From positions 9,144 to 44,508 of the forward strand of contig JBNGIQ010009200.1 of the NCBI GenBank assembly GCA_049999765.1: a DNA stretch of 35,365 nt, given 5' to 3'. The stretch's first letter is position 1. The number at the start of each line of letters is the position of its first letter. The position numbers and the translations under genes are program-made. The notes below the pieces were generated by a model, which searched no databases, was not told the origin of the DNA, and saw only the letters and a program-made list of their open reading frames with translations. Below, piece by piece: positions 10,859 to 20,800 of the stretch. Source of the stretch: Phaeoceros laevis (lineage: Eukaryota; Anthocerotophyta; Anthocerotopsida; Notothyladales).

Positions 10859-13708
10859 TCAACCAGAGTAATAAGGTACTCCGTGTCTCGGGAACTCCAC
10901 ACAGTCAAGCTTGCCTAGGAGTTCACGTATCTGCTGGTGTTGTTGGTGCTGCCACCCTCCTACCAAAAATGTCTGGACTTGTTCATGCTCCACCCAGCTC
11001 TGGCCAGGCTGCTTCCAAGCACCTTCTTTGTGTCTCAGCTCATTCACTTCCTCGGCACGTTCCCAGAGGCCAGCTTCGGCATAGATGTTCGACATCAAAA
11101 CATAAGCAGCAGCATGCTTGCCCTCTAGCTGCACTGCTGAGTCAAAAGCGCGTTTTCCTAGAACTAGATTCGAGTGCTTTTGGCAGGCGCCTAGCAGGCA
11201 CAACCACAGTGATAGGTCAGGCTGCATTGGCATTTTTGACAACAGATCTTCAACCATTGCAAAGTATCCCGCACGGCCCAGGAGGTCTACCACACTGACA
11301 TAATGTTGAATCTCTGGAGTTATGTCATAATCTCTGGTCATAGATTCCAGGTACTGGACACCTCTATCCACCAAACCAGCATGACTGCACGCAGATAGAA
11401 GTGAAAGAAAAATGGCACCGTTGGGCTTCACACCTGCCAGCTGCATTGCTGCCAGAGATTGGAACGCCATTTCAAAGCTACCTTGTCGAGCATACCCAGC
11501 AATCAGTGCATTCCAGGCCACCACATCTGGCTGCGGCAGTGCATCAAAAACGTTCTGAGCATCCACCATTCTTCCACACTTTCCATAAGTGTGAATAAGT
11601 GTGCTGGCCACATCAAGACTCAACTCCTCACCTGTAGATACAAGATTTTGATGAATATGTCTGCAGATATCCAGGCCTCCAGTATTGTTGCATGCTTGCA
11701 AGATGTGCACGAATGTGACCTCATTTGGAATGGCCCCTTCCGCTTTCATTTGTTCAAAGAGCTGCAAAGCCTTCTCTGCGTGGCCTTGCTGTGCATATGC
11801 TGCAACAATCACGCTCCATGACACCACATTCCTCTGTGACAACCCATCGAACACACCCTGTGCATCTGCAGCACTGCCACACTTCCCATACATGCTGATA
11901 AGGGTGCTTCCCACAAAAATATCTGATTCATAACCTCGCTGCCTTAATCTGGCATGAACTTCCTTGGCCATATTCAAGGCTTCCGGCTTTCTTAATTGCC
12001 CAGCCATCACAACATCCTCTTCCTTTCCTGCGAGCATGCCACAAGCTTGAAGTATCGTGACAAAGGTGCGGTCACTTGGACTGATGCCTTCTTCTAGCAT
12101 TTGTCCATACAGCTCGATAGCCCCCTCAGCTTGGCCCTGCTGAACATAACATGTGAGGATTGTGTTCCATGATATTCCGTTCCGCTGAGGAAGTGCATCG
12201 AACATGGTGAGCGCATTCTCAATATGCCCGCACCTCCCATACATACTGATGAGTGCATTGCCGACAAAGACATCTTCTACATAGCCCGCCATACATGCTG
12301 CAGCATGTATCTGCTTGCCCTTTTGCAAAGTTCCCAGTTTAAGCATTTGTCCGTTCACAAGGACGCCCTCTTCATTCACAGCAAGACTGCCACAAGCTTG
12401 CAGTGCACTCACAAACGTCCGGTCATCTGGGCTGATGGCTTCCTGAGACATCTCCTCATACAACTCCCAAGCCCTCTCTCCTTGGCCAGTCTGGGCATAT
12501 GTTGCTAGCATTGCTGTCCAGGACACCACATCCTTCTGGGACAAACCATCGAACATGTTTTGAGCATCCAGAATGCTTCCGCACTTCGCATACAAACTAA
12601 CCAGAGCATTACCAACAAATACATCTGATGCATATCCTGTCCTCCACACTTCTTCGTGTAACGCCTTAGCCACCTGAATAGACTCCAGTTTCTTCACCTG
12701 CTCATTTACCACAACTGCTTCTTCCTTCTCTGCAAGCAGTCCACACGCTTGGATGACACTGACAAAAGTCCGATCCGTGGCACCAACTCCTTCCTTCCGC
12801 ATTTCTCCATAAAGCTGAAAAGCTTTCTCGGGCTGCTGCTGTTGAGCGTACCCAGCAAGCATGGCATTCCAGGACACCACATCCCTGTCTAGTACTGTAT
12901 CAAAAACAGTTTGTGCTTCCAGAAGGCTCCCGCATTTTGCATACATGTCTACCAGACATGTGGCCACAAACAAATCAGACTCGCAACCGTGCTTCACAGT
13001 TTCCAAATGTATGTGCCTGCCCTTTTCCAGGTTGCCCATGCTTCCACAAGCTGTGATTAGGCTGATGAAGGTGTACTTATTTGGCTGCACACCTTCGTCT
13101 TGCATCCACTGGAACATGCTCAGTGCCTCCTGCCCTTGCCCTGCCTTGCTGTACCCAGAAAGCACGGCTGTCCAGGCAACAACAGTCCTATAGGGCAACA
13201 TGTGAAATAATTGGATTGCATCTTCAAGGCCGCCACACTTGACCAACACTTTCACCGTATCTTCGCCAAGAGACCTAGTAGACTCCTGCCCATGTTTAAC
13301 CAGATGAGCGCACACACGCTTAGCCTGAGCCAGGGCCTTACGTTTAGCACAAGCCTTCAGAAGTGTCCTGTACAAGTTCACCGAAGGAATGGTTCCCTGC
13401 TGATCCATGCGGGATAGGAGATCCATTGCCCTGTCCAGCTGACCCTCTTCGCAGAAATTCACAACTTCATCACTGAGTCTACAGGACCTGGCAGCTGAAG
13501 CCCATTCAGCGCCACTCTGCAGCTTGTAATCCAAGGCACCTAACCGAGAATCCACAAGCCTGTAGTGATTACTCACCGAAGCGTACTCTGCTATCGCACT
13601 GTGTCGGAAGTCCGATTGTGGCAGTGCAGTTTGTCTCAAACATGCCATTGCGCCAAGAGGCATCTTGGGAATTAAGGATTGAAGCATCATCGAAGCTATC
13701 AAAGGCAT
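10859..13708 (-). CDS. PPR gene A, PLS-class protein ending in E motifs
   Basis: PLS-class PPR proteins bind organellar RNA one base per repeat. This 949-residue frame has six P-L-S triplets, marked by VVAWTAVLSGY, VVSWNAMLAGY, VVSWTAMLATY, ISWNTILTCY, VVSWSVIVAAY and VVAWNALIAGY. L motifs carry MYAKCGS and SMYGKCGS. The end (SMTRDYDITPE, DLLGRAGYF, SWVEHEQVQTFLVG) is E1/E2 type with no DYW deaminase, so any editing role would need a partner in trans. Several repeats carry an extra 13-16 residues such as EEAVVVNEQVKK. The start is the first ATG in frame, inside DNA derived from SPINDLY exon 1. The first 30 or so residues (MPLIASMMLQSLIPK onwards) lack acidic residues and could serve as a targeting peptide. 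SDFRH at about residue 35 is the remnant of the PDF module found complete in B, C and D. Confidence 0.85.
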   Translation of the reverse strand: MPLIASMMLQSLIPKMPLGAMACLRQTALPQSDFRHSAIAEYASVSNHYRLVDSRLGALDYKLQSGAEWASAARSCRLSDEVVNFCEEGQLDRAMDLLSRMDQQGTIPSVNLYRTLLKACAKRKALAQAKRVCAHLVKHGQESTRSLGEDTVKVLVKCGGLEDAIQLFHMLPYRTVVAWTAVLSGYSKAGQGQEALSMFQWMQDEGVQPNKYTFISLITACGSMGNLEKGRHIHLETVKHGCESDLFVATCLVDMYAKCGSLLEAQTVFDTVLDRDVVSWNAMLAGYAQQQQPEKAFQLYGEMRKEGVGATDRTFVSVIQACGLLAEKEEAVVVNEQVKKLESIQVAKALHEEVWRTGYASDVFVGNALVSLYAKCGSILDAQNMFDGLSQKDVVSWTAMLATYAQTGQGERAWELYEEMSQEAISPDDRTFVSALQACGSLAVNEEGVLVNGQMLKLGTLQKGKQIHAAACMAGYVEDVFVGNALISMYGRCGHIENALTMFDALPQRNGISWNTILTCYVQQGQAEGAIELYGQMLEEGISPSDRTFVTILQACGMLAGKEEDVVMAGQLRKPEALNMAKEVHARLRQRGYESDIFVGSTLISMYGKCGSAADAQGVFDGLSQRNVVSWSVIVAAYAQQGHAEKALQLFEQMKAEGAIPNEVTFVHILQACNNTGGLDICRHIHQNLVSTGEELSLDVASTLIHTYGKCGRMVDAQNVFDALPQPDVVAWNALIAGYARQGSFEMAFQSLAAMQLAGVKPNGAIFLSLLSACSHAGLVDRGVQYLESMTRDYDITPEIQHYVSVVDLLGRAGYFAMVEDLLSKMPMQPDLSLWLCLLGACQKHSNLVLGKRAFDSAVQLEGKHAAAYVLMSNIYAEAGLWERAEEVNELRHKEGAWKQPGQSWVEHEQVQTFLVGGWQHQQHQQIRELLGKLDCVEFPRHGVPYYSG

Positions 13709-14210
13709 TCCACGATAAACCCCGCTTCTCAAAGCAAATGCCCTCGCTTACATTAGCATCCACGTGCAGGGGTTCGACTTCGAGCAGGCTCTCATAAACA
13801 TTCAGCACATCCACAAACTTGCTGCACCGAATTGCTGCAAAGGAGCGGGCATCCTTTCGGCTGACTCTCGGTGCGGAACACGAAGGGGACACACTGCTGC
13901 TGCTGAGCAGCATGCTCATGCTGCATTCTGGGGCGTCTGCAGAGGACAAAACAGTTCTCTTCATCCTCTCCCTGGGGCTGGAGAATTTGAACCGCTAGGC
14001 ACCTGAGGCGGCGTGATGTGGGATTCTGCCAGTGCCATCATCGGCCCCATCCCGCTCCTCGAGCTTGCTACTCCGTGTCGTCCACGCCAAGAAGGTGCCC
14101 TCCCCTGACATCGCAGCTGCATTCATCACTGCATCGCGGTCGGAGTGAGGCCACCCAGAAGAAGCACAGCAAGGAGCATGCTGCTCCGCCGCACACAGCT
14201 TCATCGTGAC
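13645..14210 (-). pseudogene. Duplicated SPINDLY promoter and partial first exon
   Basis: The minus-strand frame from 13964 down to about 13650 is a degenerate copy of SPINDLY exon 1. Shared runs include APECSMSM, SSSS, RKDA for GKDA, YES-LLEVEP, VDA, GIC, and AFDSF followed by DA. Upstream (13985-14065) MGPM, AES and PPQVPSG match the first residues of SPINDLY in a shifted frame. Further up, TCCACGCC and the CGCACACAGCTT word near 14190 match SPINDLY leader or promoter DNA at about 10330-10450. The source is therefore about 9890-10455 and the copy about 13645-14210. The copy lacks the exon 1 splice donor and is frameshifted, so it cannot make SPINDLY. It ends where PPR gene A begins and supplies the start codon of A in another frame. 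Confidence 0.8.
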
Positions 14211-14563
14211 TAAAGCTAGACTATGCGCTCCGGCACAGGATACACTACATCAGCCATTTGAGCCTAAATAAACATGCTAGCCATTTCAACTTCGACAGAC
14301 GCCAAAGGCGAGACTCCACCGCTCATATGTGTGTGTCTCGAATACCCACTGCAGTATCCACTCTCGTTACGAGCAACTGCCCAAGTTGTCGTGGGGTCGT
14401 GGCGTGGTAGGCGCCACCAAATGTGAATGCATGCAATGTCATGTGAATGTATGTACAGTATGTAAGCACAGGTACATTACTGTTGAAGTTCAACGTGTGA
14501 AGTTGCGTTTAGAGGCGCGTTTAACTTTATTCAAAAGGTGACTAAACAAGTTCTCGTATGAGC
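14211..14563. other. Spacer between PPR B and the SPINDLY-derived segment
   Basis: The 3' end of PPR B faces the upstream region of PPR A. No gene is visible. GTGTGTGTC and ATGTGAATG words recur weakly. The right end is presumably the 3' untranslated region of gene B. Confidence 0.4.
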
Positions 14564-17518
14564 TCAAGGACGGTCTCCACAACAACACGACCCCTCCACG
14601 AAACGATGAACTCGGTGTGCATCCCTCACAATGATCTCTCTCTTTTCGACCCTTGACATGACCTGAGTGGCGCTATGGCAGTCTCCGCACATTCGCAGGT
14701 TCTTGGTGACAAGTAAAGGTGTCCCATCAGGAGTGTTCAAGAGGCCATACGCCAATGCTAGCTTCTCTGCATGTCCACACAGTTCATTCTCCTTTTGCTT
14801 GTCAGTAACTGGCTTCAGTACCAATTCCGTGTGTGGCACATGCCCTCCCTCCTTCAAAGAGACATCCATATTCTTCCACTTGGAAGATATGTTGTCATCC
14901 CCTTCATCCCCTACAACGAATGTGCAGACCTGTCTGTTCACCTCAATGCCTGCCTTTGCAGGTTTCTTGCTAGCTCCTACCGACTTTCTCAAGCTTTCAA
15001 CTCTATCAACATGTGTCCACTTACCGGCGTCTGCGTAGATGTTTCCCATGAGCACATAAGCACCTGCGTTCTCGGGGTCGAGCTGGATAAGATGCTCGAA
15101 ACAACGCTCTCCAGATTCTACATGTCCGTGGCATTTGCAGGCATTCAGCAAAGCCATCCATCCAACGACGTCGCTCTCAAATGGCATGGAGAGCAGCAGT
15201 TTCTCTGCCTCATCCACATGGCCCGCCCGCCCAAGAAGATCAACCATGCAGACATAGTGATGCCTGCTGGGAACAATGGAGTGATCCTTCAGCATGGCAT
15301 TGAAGTACTGCTGTCCCTCACAGACCAGGCCCTCATGGCTGCACGCCACAAGAAGGCAGATAAATGTGGTGTCGTCGGGCTGAACTCCAGCTTGGAGCAT
15401 CTCTTCAAAGCACTGTATAGCCTTTCGCCCTGCATTACTCTGACCAAATCCGTTTATCAGGGATGTCCAAGTGATGACATCTTTCCGAGGCAAACTGTCA
15501 AATACCCTCCGAGCCTCCTCCAAGCTGCCACATTTGGCATACAGATCCACCAGGCACCGACCCACCACCACATCAGCTTCCAATCCTCGCATTCGGATCT
15601 CTTCATGGAGCTGCTTGCCTTGTTGTAAAGCTCCGGCAGTGGTACAGGCCTTCAGAAGGCAGGCAAATGTAAAATTGTCGGCTACAACCAGGCCTTCCTG
15701 CGTCATTGTTGCATAAAGAGCAAGAGCTTCTTGACCAAGCCCATGCTCGGCACATCCTGTAATCATTGAGGTCCACGTTACCACATTCCTTCTCGGCAAA
15801 CTGTCGAACACCTTACGCGCTTCCTCCAAGCTGCCACATTTCGCATACATATCAACCAAGGAGTTGCCGACAATTATATCAGCCTGAAGTCCTCTTCCTA
15901 CAATCTGTGAATGAAGCTGCTTGCCCTCTGCTAAAGCTCCAATGCTGGCACATGCCTTCAGGAGGCTAGCAAATGTAAAATTGTTGGCTACGGTTATGCC
16001 TTCCTGCTCCATTCTTGCGTAAAGAGCAAGAGCCTCATAACCAAGCCCATGGTCAGCATATCCAGCAATCATGGCAGTCCATGTCACCACATCTCTTCTG
16101 GGCAAACTGTCAAATACTTCACGAGCGTCTTCAAAGCTGCCACATTTGGCATACATATCCACCAAACAGTTTCCAAGAACAAGATCAGCCTGCAGTCCTC
16201 TTTCCAGAACCTGCGAATGAACCTGCTTGCCCTGTTGTAGTGCTCTGATTCCGCCACAAGCCTTGAGGAGGCAAGAAAACATGAATTTGTCAGCTACAAT
16301 AAAGCGTTCCTCCTCCATTCTTGCATATAGATCAAGAGCTTCCTGCCCACGTCCATGGTCAGCATATCCAGCGATCATCGAGGTCCATGTCACCACATTC
16401 CTGGCAGGCAAACTGTCAAAAGCCATGCGCGCATCTTCCAACCTACCACATTTAGCATACATGTCCACCAAACAGCTGCCCATGTACATGTCCGGTACAA
16501 TCCCACTCTCCAACACATTCGCATGCACCAGCCTGCCCAAGTCCGAGTCTGCTAAAGTGGCACAAGCCTTAAGAGCAGCCACAAATACGTAGTTGTTTGG
16601 CTTCACAGCAGACCGGCGCATCATTTGATACAGGTTGATAGCCTGTGTGGCCTCTCCGTGCTCAGCATGTGCTGAAATAATCGAAAACCACATGAAGGTG
16701 TCCGGGGAAGTCACTTGGGCAAACACCTGCATTGCTTCCTGCAACCTCCCATGAGAAGCATACATGCGCAGGATGTGGTTGGCCAGGAAGGTGTTCGACT
16801 GGTACCCAGCTTCAACAGAGAGAGCATGAACACGTCGGCCGAGTACCAGATTTTTCTGTGCCGAGCATGCCTTCAGGACTCTGTAAAAGAGAGAAGTGGA
16901 AACATCACATCCTGCCTCTACGAGCAGGCTCAAAGCGTCAACAGCCTCATTGGGCTGACCTTTCTCGCAAATTTTCCTCCAGGTTGCCATCGTCTCATCC
17001 CCATCATTCAAAGTCCAGTGCGGGCTGTCAGGGGCCCAGGGTAAGTTGGATGTGTACGCATCAAGCCCCGTGATGCCGACTTCCATCTGCAAGGAGCAGG
17101 TATCCAGCTGCGAACCCATCCATACCGGCAAAGGCTTGTGCAAGCCATCGAACCACAGTGCTTCCTTTGGCAACTTGTGGATGAAGTCCGCATAGTGGCA
17201 GTAGTGCTTACGCGGTCTATAGTCCCACCACACCGGGGGATCCAGAAAGGGCTGTGGCCACAATTGTTCCTGTTGCGGTATCTGTGAATGTCCTGCAATG
17301 CTGCTTTTTCCTTCCCGATGTAATCCCCGTGTCTCACACTCCTCGGGCTTGGCTGGTACGCAGCTGCGATTGCTGAAGGAGCACTGCTCGAGCGATAGAG
17401 TCCGATTGTTAGAAGACCCAGAACTGGGGACTGGACTCCAGCGAGGTTGTTCGATCGGCTTATCGTCGAGCGCGTGCAGAAGCTCGATACCAGGTGGCTG
17501 CAATAAAGTGGCCGCCAT
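14564..17518 (-). CDS. PPR gene B, PDF-PPR-DYW:KP candidate RNA editing factor
   Basis: An intact, intronless frame of 984 residues from the first ATG. Residues about 84-134 form a PDF-type module (EQLW, VWWDYR, YADFIHK, EALWF, PVW) like that of OSB single-stranded DNA-binding proteins. Five P-L-S triplets follow, marked by FMWFSIISAH, VVTWTSMIAGY, VVTWTAMIAGY, VVTWTSMITGC and VITWTSLINGF, then E1/E2 motifs. The C-terminal deaminase-like domain starts at about 848 with GASKKPAKAG, where canonical proteins have a PG box. It has the catalytic HAE at about 916-918 and the zinc-binding CGDCH at 944-948, and ends CCCGDRP instead of CSCGDYW. KP box plus RP end is the DYW:KP variant, linked to U-to-C editing; canonical DYW domains do C-to-U. 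The likely site is a mitochondrion or plastid, though the N-terminus is not a clear transit peptide. It diverges from gene C. Confidence 0.9.
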   Translation of the reverse strand: MAATLLQPPGIELLHALDDKPIEQPRWSPVPSSGSSNNRTLSLEQCSFSNRSCVPAKPEECETRGLHREGKSSIAGHSQIPQQEQLWPQPFLDPPVWWDYRPRKHYCHYADFIHKLPKEALWFDGLHKPLPVWMGSQLDTCSLQMEVGITGLDAYTSNLPWAPDSPHWTLNDGDETMATWRKICEKGQPNEAVDALSLLVEAGCDVSTSLFYRVLKACSAQKNLVLGRRVHALSVEAGYQSNTFLANHILRMYASHGRLQEAMQVFAQVTSPDTFMWFSIISAHAEHGEATQAINLYQMMRRSAVKPNNYVFVAALKACATLADSDLGRLVHANVLESGIVPDMYMGSCLVDMYAKCGRLEDARMAFDSLPARNVVTWTSMIAGYADHGRGQEALDLYARMEEERFIVADKFMFSCLLKACGGIRALQQGKQVHSQVLERGLQADLVLGNCLVDMYAKCGSFEDAREVFDSLPRRDVVTWTAMIAGYADHGLGYEALALYARMEQEGITVANNFTFASLLKACASIGALAEGKQLHSQIVGRGLQADIIVGNSLVDMYAKCGSLEEARKVFDSLPRRNVVTWTSMITGCAEHGLGQEALALYATMTQEGLVVADNFTFACLLKACTTAGALQQGKQLHEEIRMRGLEADVVVGRCLVDLYAKCGSLEEARRVFDSLPRKDVITWTSLINGFGQSNAGRKAIQCFEEMLQAGVQPDDTTFICLLVACSHEGLVCEGQQYFNAMLKDHSIVPSRHHYVCMVDLLGRAGHVDEAEKLLLSMPFESDVVGWMALLNACKCHGHVESGERCFEHLIQLDPENAGAYVLMGNIYADAGKWTHVDRVESLRKSVGASKKPAKAGIEVNRQVCTFVVGDEGDDNISSKWKNMDVSLKEGGHVPHTELVLKPVTDKQKENELCGHAEKLALAYGLLNTPDGTPLLVTKNLRMCGDCHSATQVMSRVEKREIIVRDAHRVHRFVEGSCCCGDRP

Positions 17519-17849
17519 CAATTAGGTGAGTGCATAGTGATTCGTCTGAGCTTGACTCAGAGCAGGGCGACTTTCTGTTGGTATTTGGCACCACGGTGAA
17601 GCTCCTAATGCACTCTCTATAACCACCCTTTCGTGCTGGACCTCGTAGCAGAAAGGACGAACTTGCATCTTGTCACCGCTGTAGCTGAACAGACTTCCAG
17701 GCCATGGAACAAGCGGTTTGCGAATGCAACCGGCTGGACGGTGGAGTAATTGTCAGCCGTTTTGCTCCACCAGCAGAGCAGCTGCTTCTCGGACAGCCAT
17801 TGAGAATTGATTTACCAGACAAGTGTTCTGGATTGGGTTTGGCCCGGCC
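17519..17849. promoter_or_regulatory. Divergent promoter region between PPR B and PPR C
   Basis: Only about 330 bases separate the start codons of B (leftward) and C (rightward), so both promoters must lie in or overlap this stretch. TCTATAA at 17616-17622 is a plausible TATA box for gene C, about 230 bases before its proposed start. No strong TATA is seen for gene B. Confidence 0.35.
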
Positions 17850-20800
17850 ATGTTTCTGCTATTTGGACGATCATGTCGAGCTCGTCACATTACAGTCATT
17901 GGTGTATTCGGCTCTTTTGTACGATTGCTATGGCCGAGGGGCTATGCCGATTGTTTCGTTCCTTACGCAGCAAGATGCAGAACCATCGGCTGCCTTGGTG
18001 GTTCAGAGCCGGGTGTAAATCATGCAGAAACGCAAGAGCGGCTTTGGGATGACCTTTTCGCAAATCCCTTGGACTGGTGGGACAACAGGCTGGAAAAGGC
18101 AGGTCCATTTGCCTGAACTCCGTCACCTTGAGTGAGTTGCGAATGGTTCAAGTTTTCCTTGTCTAATACTAGCTTGGTCAACATTTGCAGAGAAGCTACC
18201 GGCATCCAGACTTCCGGCACAAGAGAACAAGGGAGCCCCTGTGGCTGGACAATTATCAAAGGCCTGTGTGGGTGGATTCTCGCCTAGTAGCTTTGGAAGC
18301 CCAGCTGCAGAGTGGCATTAACAGAGTCTCAAGTTTTTCTGGCCTTGTGGATGAACTGTACAGTTTGTGCGAGGAGGGACAGCTGGAAAGAGCGCTGGAT
18401 GTCTTGGGGCTCATGGACCAGCAAGGCATCGTTCCTTCTGTCAAGATGTATACTTCATTGTTGAGGGCTTGCACCAAAAAGAAGGCTCTGGCTCAGGCTA
18501 AGCGACTTCATACTCATCTCTCTGAACATGGTTTGGAGACAAGCAAGTTCCTTGGTGAGACAGTAGTGGCCACTCTGGTGAAGTGTGATGGCCTTGAAGA
18601 TGCTATGGAGGTTTTCAACAGATTGCCAGATCGGTCTATCTTTTCCTGGACAGCAATCATCTCGGGTCACACCATGGCTGGACGTGATCAGGAGGCACTC
18701 AGATTGTACAAGTGTATACAAGAGGAAGGTTTGGAGCCAAATGCTTATACGATTGTCAGCCTACTCAAAGCCTGCAGTAGCATAGGTGACCTGGAAGAGG
18801 GCAAACGCATTCATGCTGAAGCTCTGAAATACAACTGCGAATCTGATTTGTTCGTGCGGACATGTCTTGTTGACATGTACGCTAAGTGTGGGAGCATAGT
18901 GGATGCACAGAAAGTATTTGAGGAGTCAACAAAGCGTGATGTAGTCTCATGGAACTCAATGCTTGCAGCATATGCTCAGCAGGGCCATGCTGAAAAAGCT
19001 TTGTGTCTTTATGAGAAAATGCAACAGGTAGGTGTCAGCCCGAATGAGTGGACATTGGTTAGTGTTATCCAGGCCTGTGGCAATGCTGCAGAAGGAGGGG
19101 ATGGAGTTATGCTTTTGGAAAAGGGAAAGGCACTGCATGCTGACGTGGAGAGGAAGGATTATGATTCCAATGTATTTGTTTCTAGCTCCCTACTTAGCAT
19201 GTATGCAAAGTGTGGGAGCATTGTAGACGCCAAAAACATATTTGATAGATTGTCCAAGCCCGATGTGGTTGCATGGACTGCAATGCTTGCGGCCTATTCA
19301 CAGCAGGACCAACCTTCAAATGCTTTGGAGCTGTACAAACAGATGCAGGCCACAGGCCTGAGCCCAAATGACCGTACTTTTGTGACAGCACTTGAAGCAT
19401 GTGGCCGGCTTGCACAGGAGGAGGAATCTGTTGTTGTGAATGGGCAAGTCACCAAGGTACAGTCTCTGGAGAAGGGAAGGAGTGTACATGCTGACGCTCA
19501 GAGGAAGGGCTATGAATCCTATGCATTTGTGGGGAACGCTCTTATCAGTATGTACGGGATGTGTGGGAGCATTGTGGACGCACGAGGTGTGTTTGATGGC
19601 CTGTCTCATCGTGATGTTGTCTCATGGACTGCCATGTTTGCTGCGTATGTGGAGCAAGGCCAACCTGAGGAGGCTTTGCAGCTCTATGAACACATGCAGG
19701 CTGAAGGGCTCAGTCCAAATGCTAGGACTTTCGTGACCCTGGCCCAAGCTTGTGGAATGCTTGCTGACATAGAAGGAGCTGACCTTGGCAGACAATACAC
19801 TAAAGTAATGTCGCTGAAGAAAGGGAAGGCTATTCATGCCGATGCTAAGATTAAGGGGTATGATTCAGATGGTTTTGTCGCCAATACACTAATCTGTATG
19901 TATGGCAAGTGCAGGAGCATTGTGGATGCGCAGTCTGTGTTTCATGGGTTGCCCCTGCGTGATATTGTGTCTTGGAATGCGATGCTTACTGCTTATGTTG
20001 AGCAAGGCCAAGCCGACAGTGTTGTGCAGCTTTATGAAGAAATGCTGGACGAGGGTGTAAGTCCGAATGACCGCACCTTTGTGAGTGCCTGCCAAGCATG
20101 TGGGATGCTCGCAGAGAGGGAAGACGAAAGTCTTGCAAACGGCTTGTCCACCAGAGCAAAGTTAACAGAACGTGGAAAGGTGTTACATGCTCATGCTTGG
20201 AGGAAGGGTTATGACTTGGATGCGTTCGTTGGCTGCACCCTCCTTAGCATGTACCGCAAGTGTGGGAGCGTTCTGGATGTGGAGAGTGTGTTCAATGTGT
20301 TAGTAGAGCGAAACATAATATCCTGGAACACGATGCTCGCCTTATCTGTCGAGCAGGACCAGGCAGCCAAAGTTCTTCAGTATTATGATGAAATGCAGTT
20401 GCAAGGCGTAACCCCTAATAATTGGACCTTTGTGAGCGTGTTCCAAGCATGTGCCATGCTTGCAGAGAAGGCTGGTGCTGTAGATGCGCAATCCGTTAGA
20501 GTCGAGTCTCTAGAAAAGGGGATGGCAGTACATGCTGCTGCTCAAAGGAAGGGCTATGTGTCAGATGTTTTTGTTGGTAACACCTTGATAAGTATGTATG
20601 GGAAGTGTGGGAGCATTGAGGGTGCACAGTTCGTGTTCAATGGGTTGTGGGCACCTGATGTGGTCTCTTGGACTGTGATGCTTACTGCATATGCTCAGTT
20701 GGGCCAAGCGACAAAGGCTTTAACTAGTTATGAGCAAATGCGGGCAGAAGGTTTAAGTCCTGATGGTCAAACCTTCATGTGCGTGCTCCAAGCATGCGGC

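Noticed and set aside
10840-11298. Plus-strand frame of 152 residues
   Set aside because: It is antisense to the C-terminal E motifs of gene A and has no recognisable content.
14771-15628. Plus-strand frame of 285 residues opposite gene B
   Set aside because: It lies antisense to the conserved E and DYW:KP region of B, has no motif, and is open only because the opposite strand is constrained.
17704-18018. Frame starting MEQAVCECN as the first exon of gene C
   Set aside because: It is in the wrong frame for the WWD half of the PDF module. The frame from the ATG at 17850 gives both a transit-like peptide and that module.
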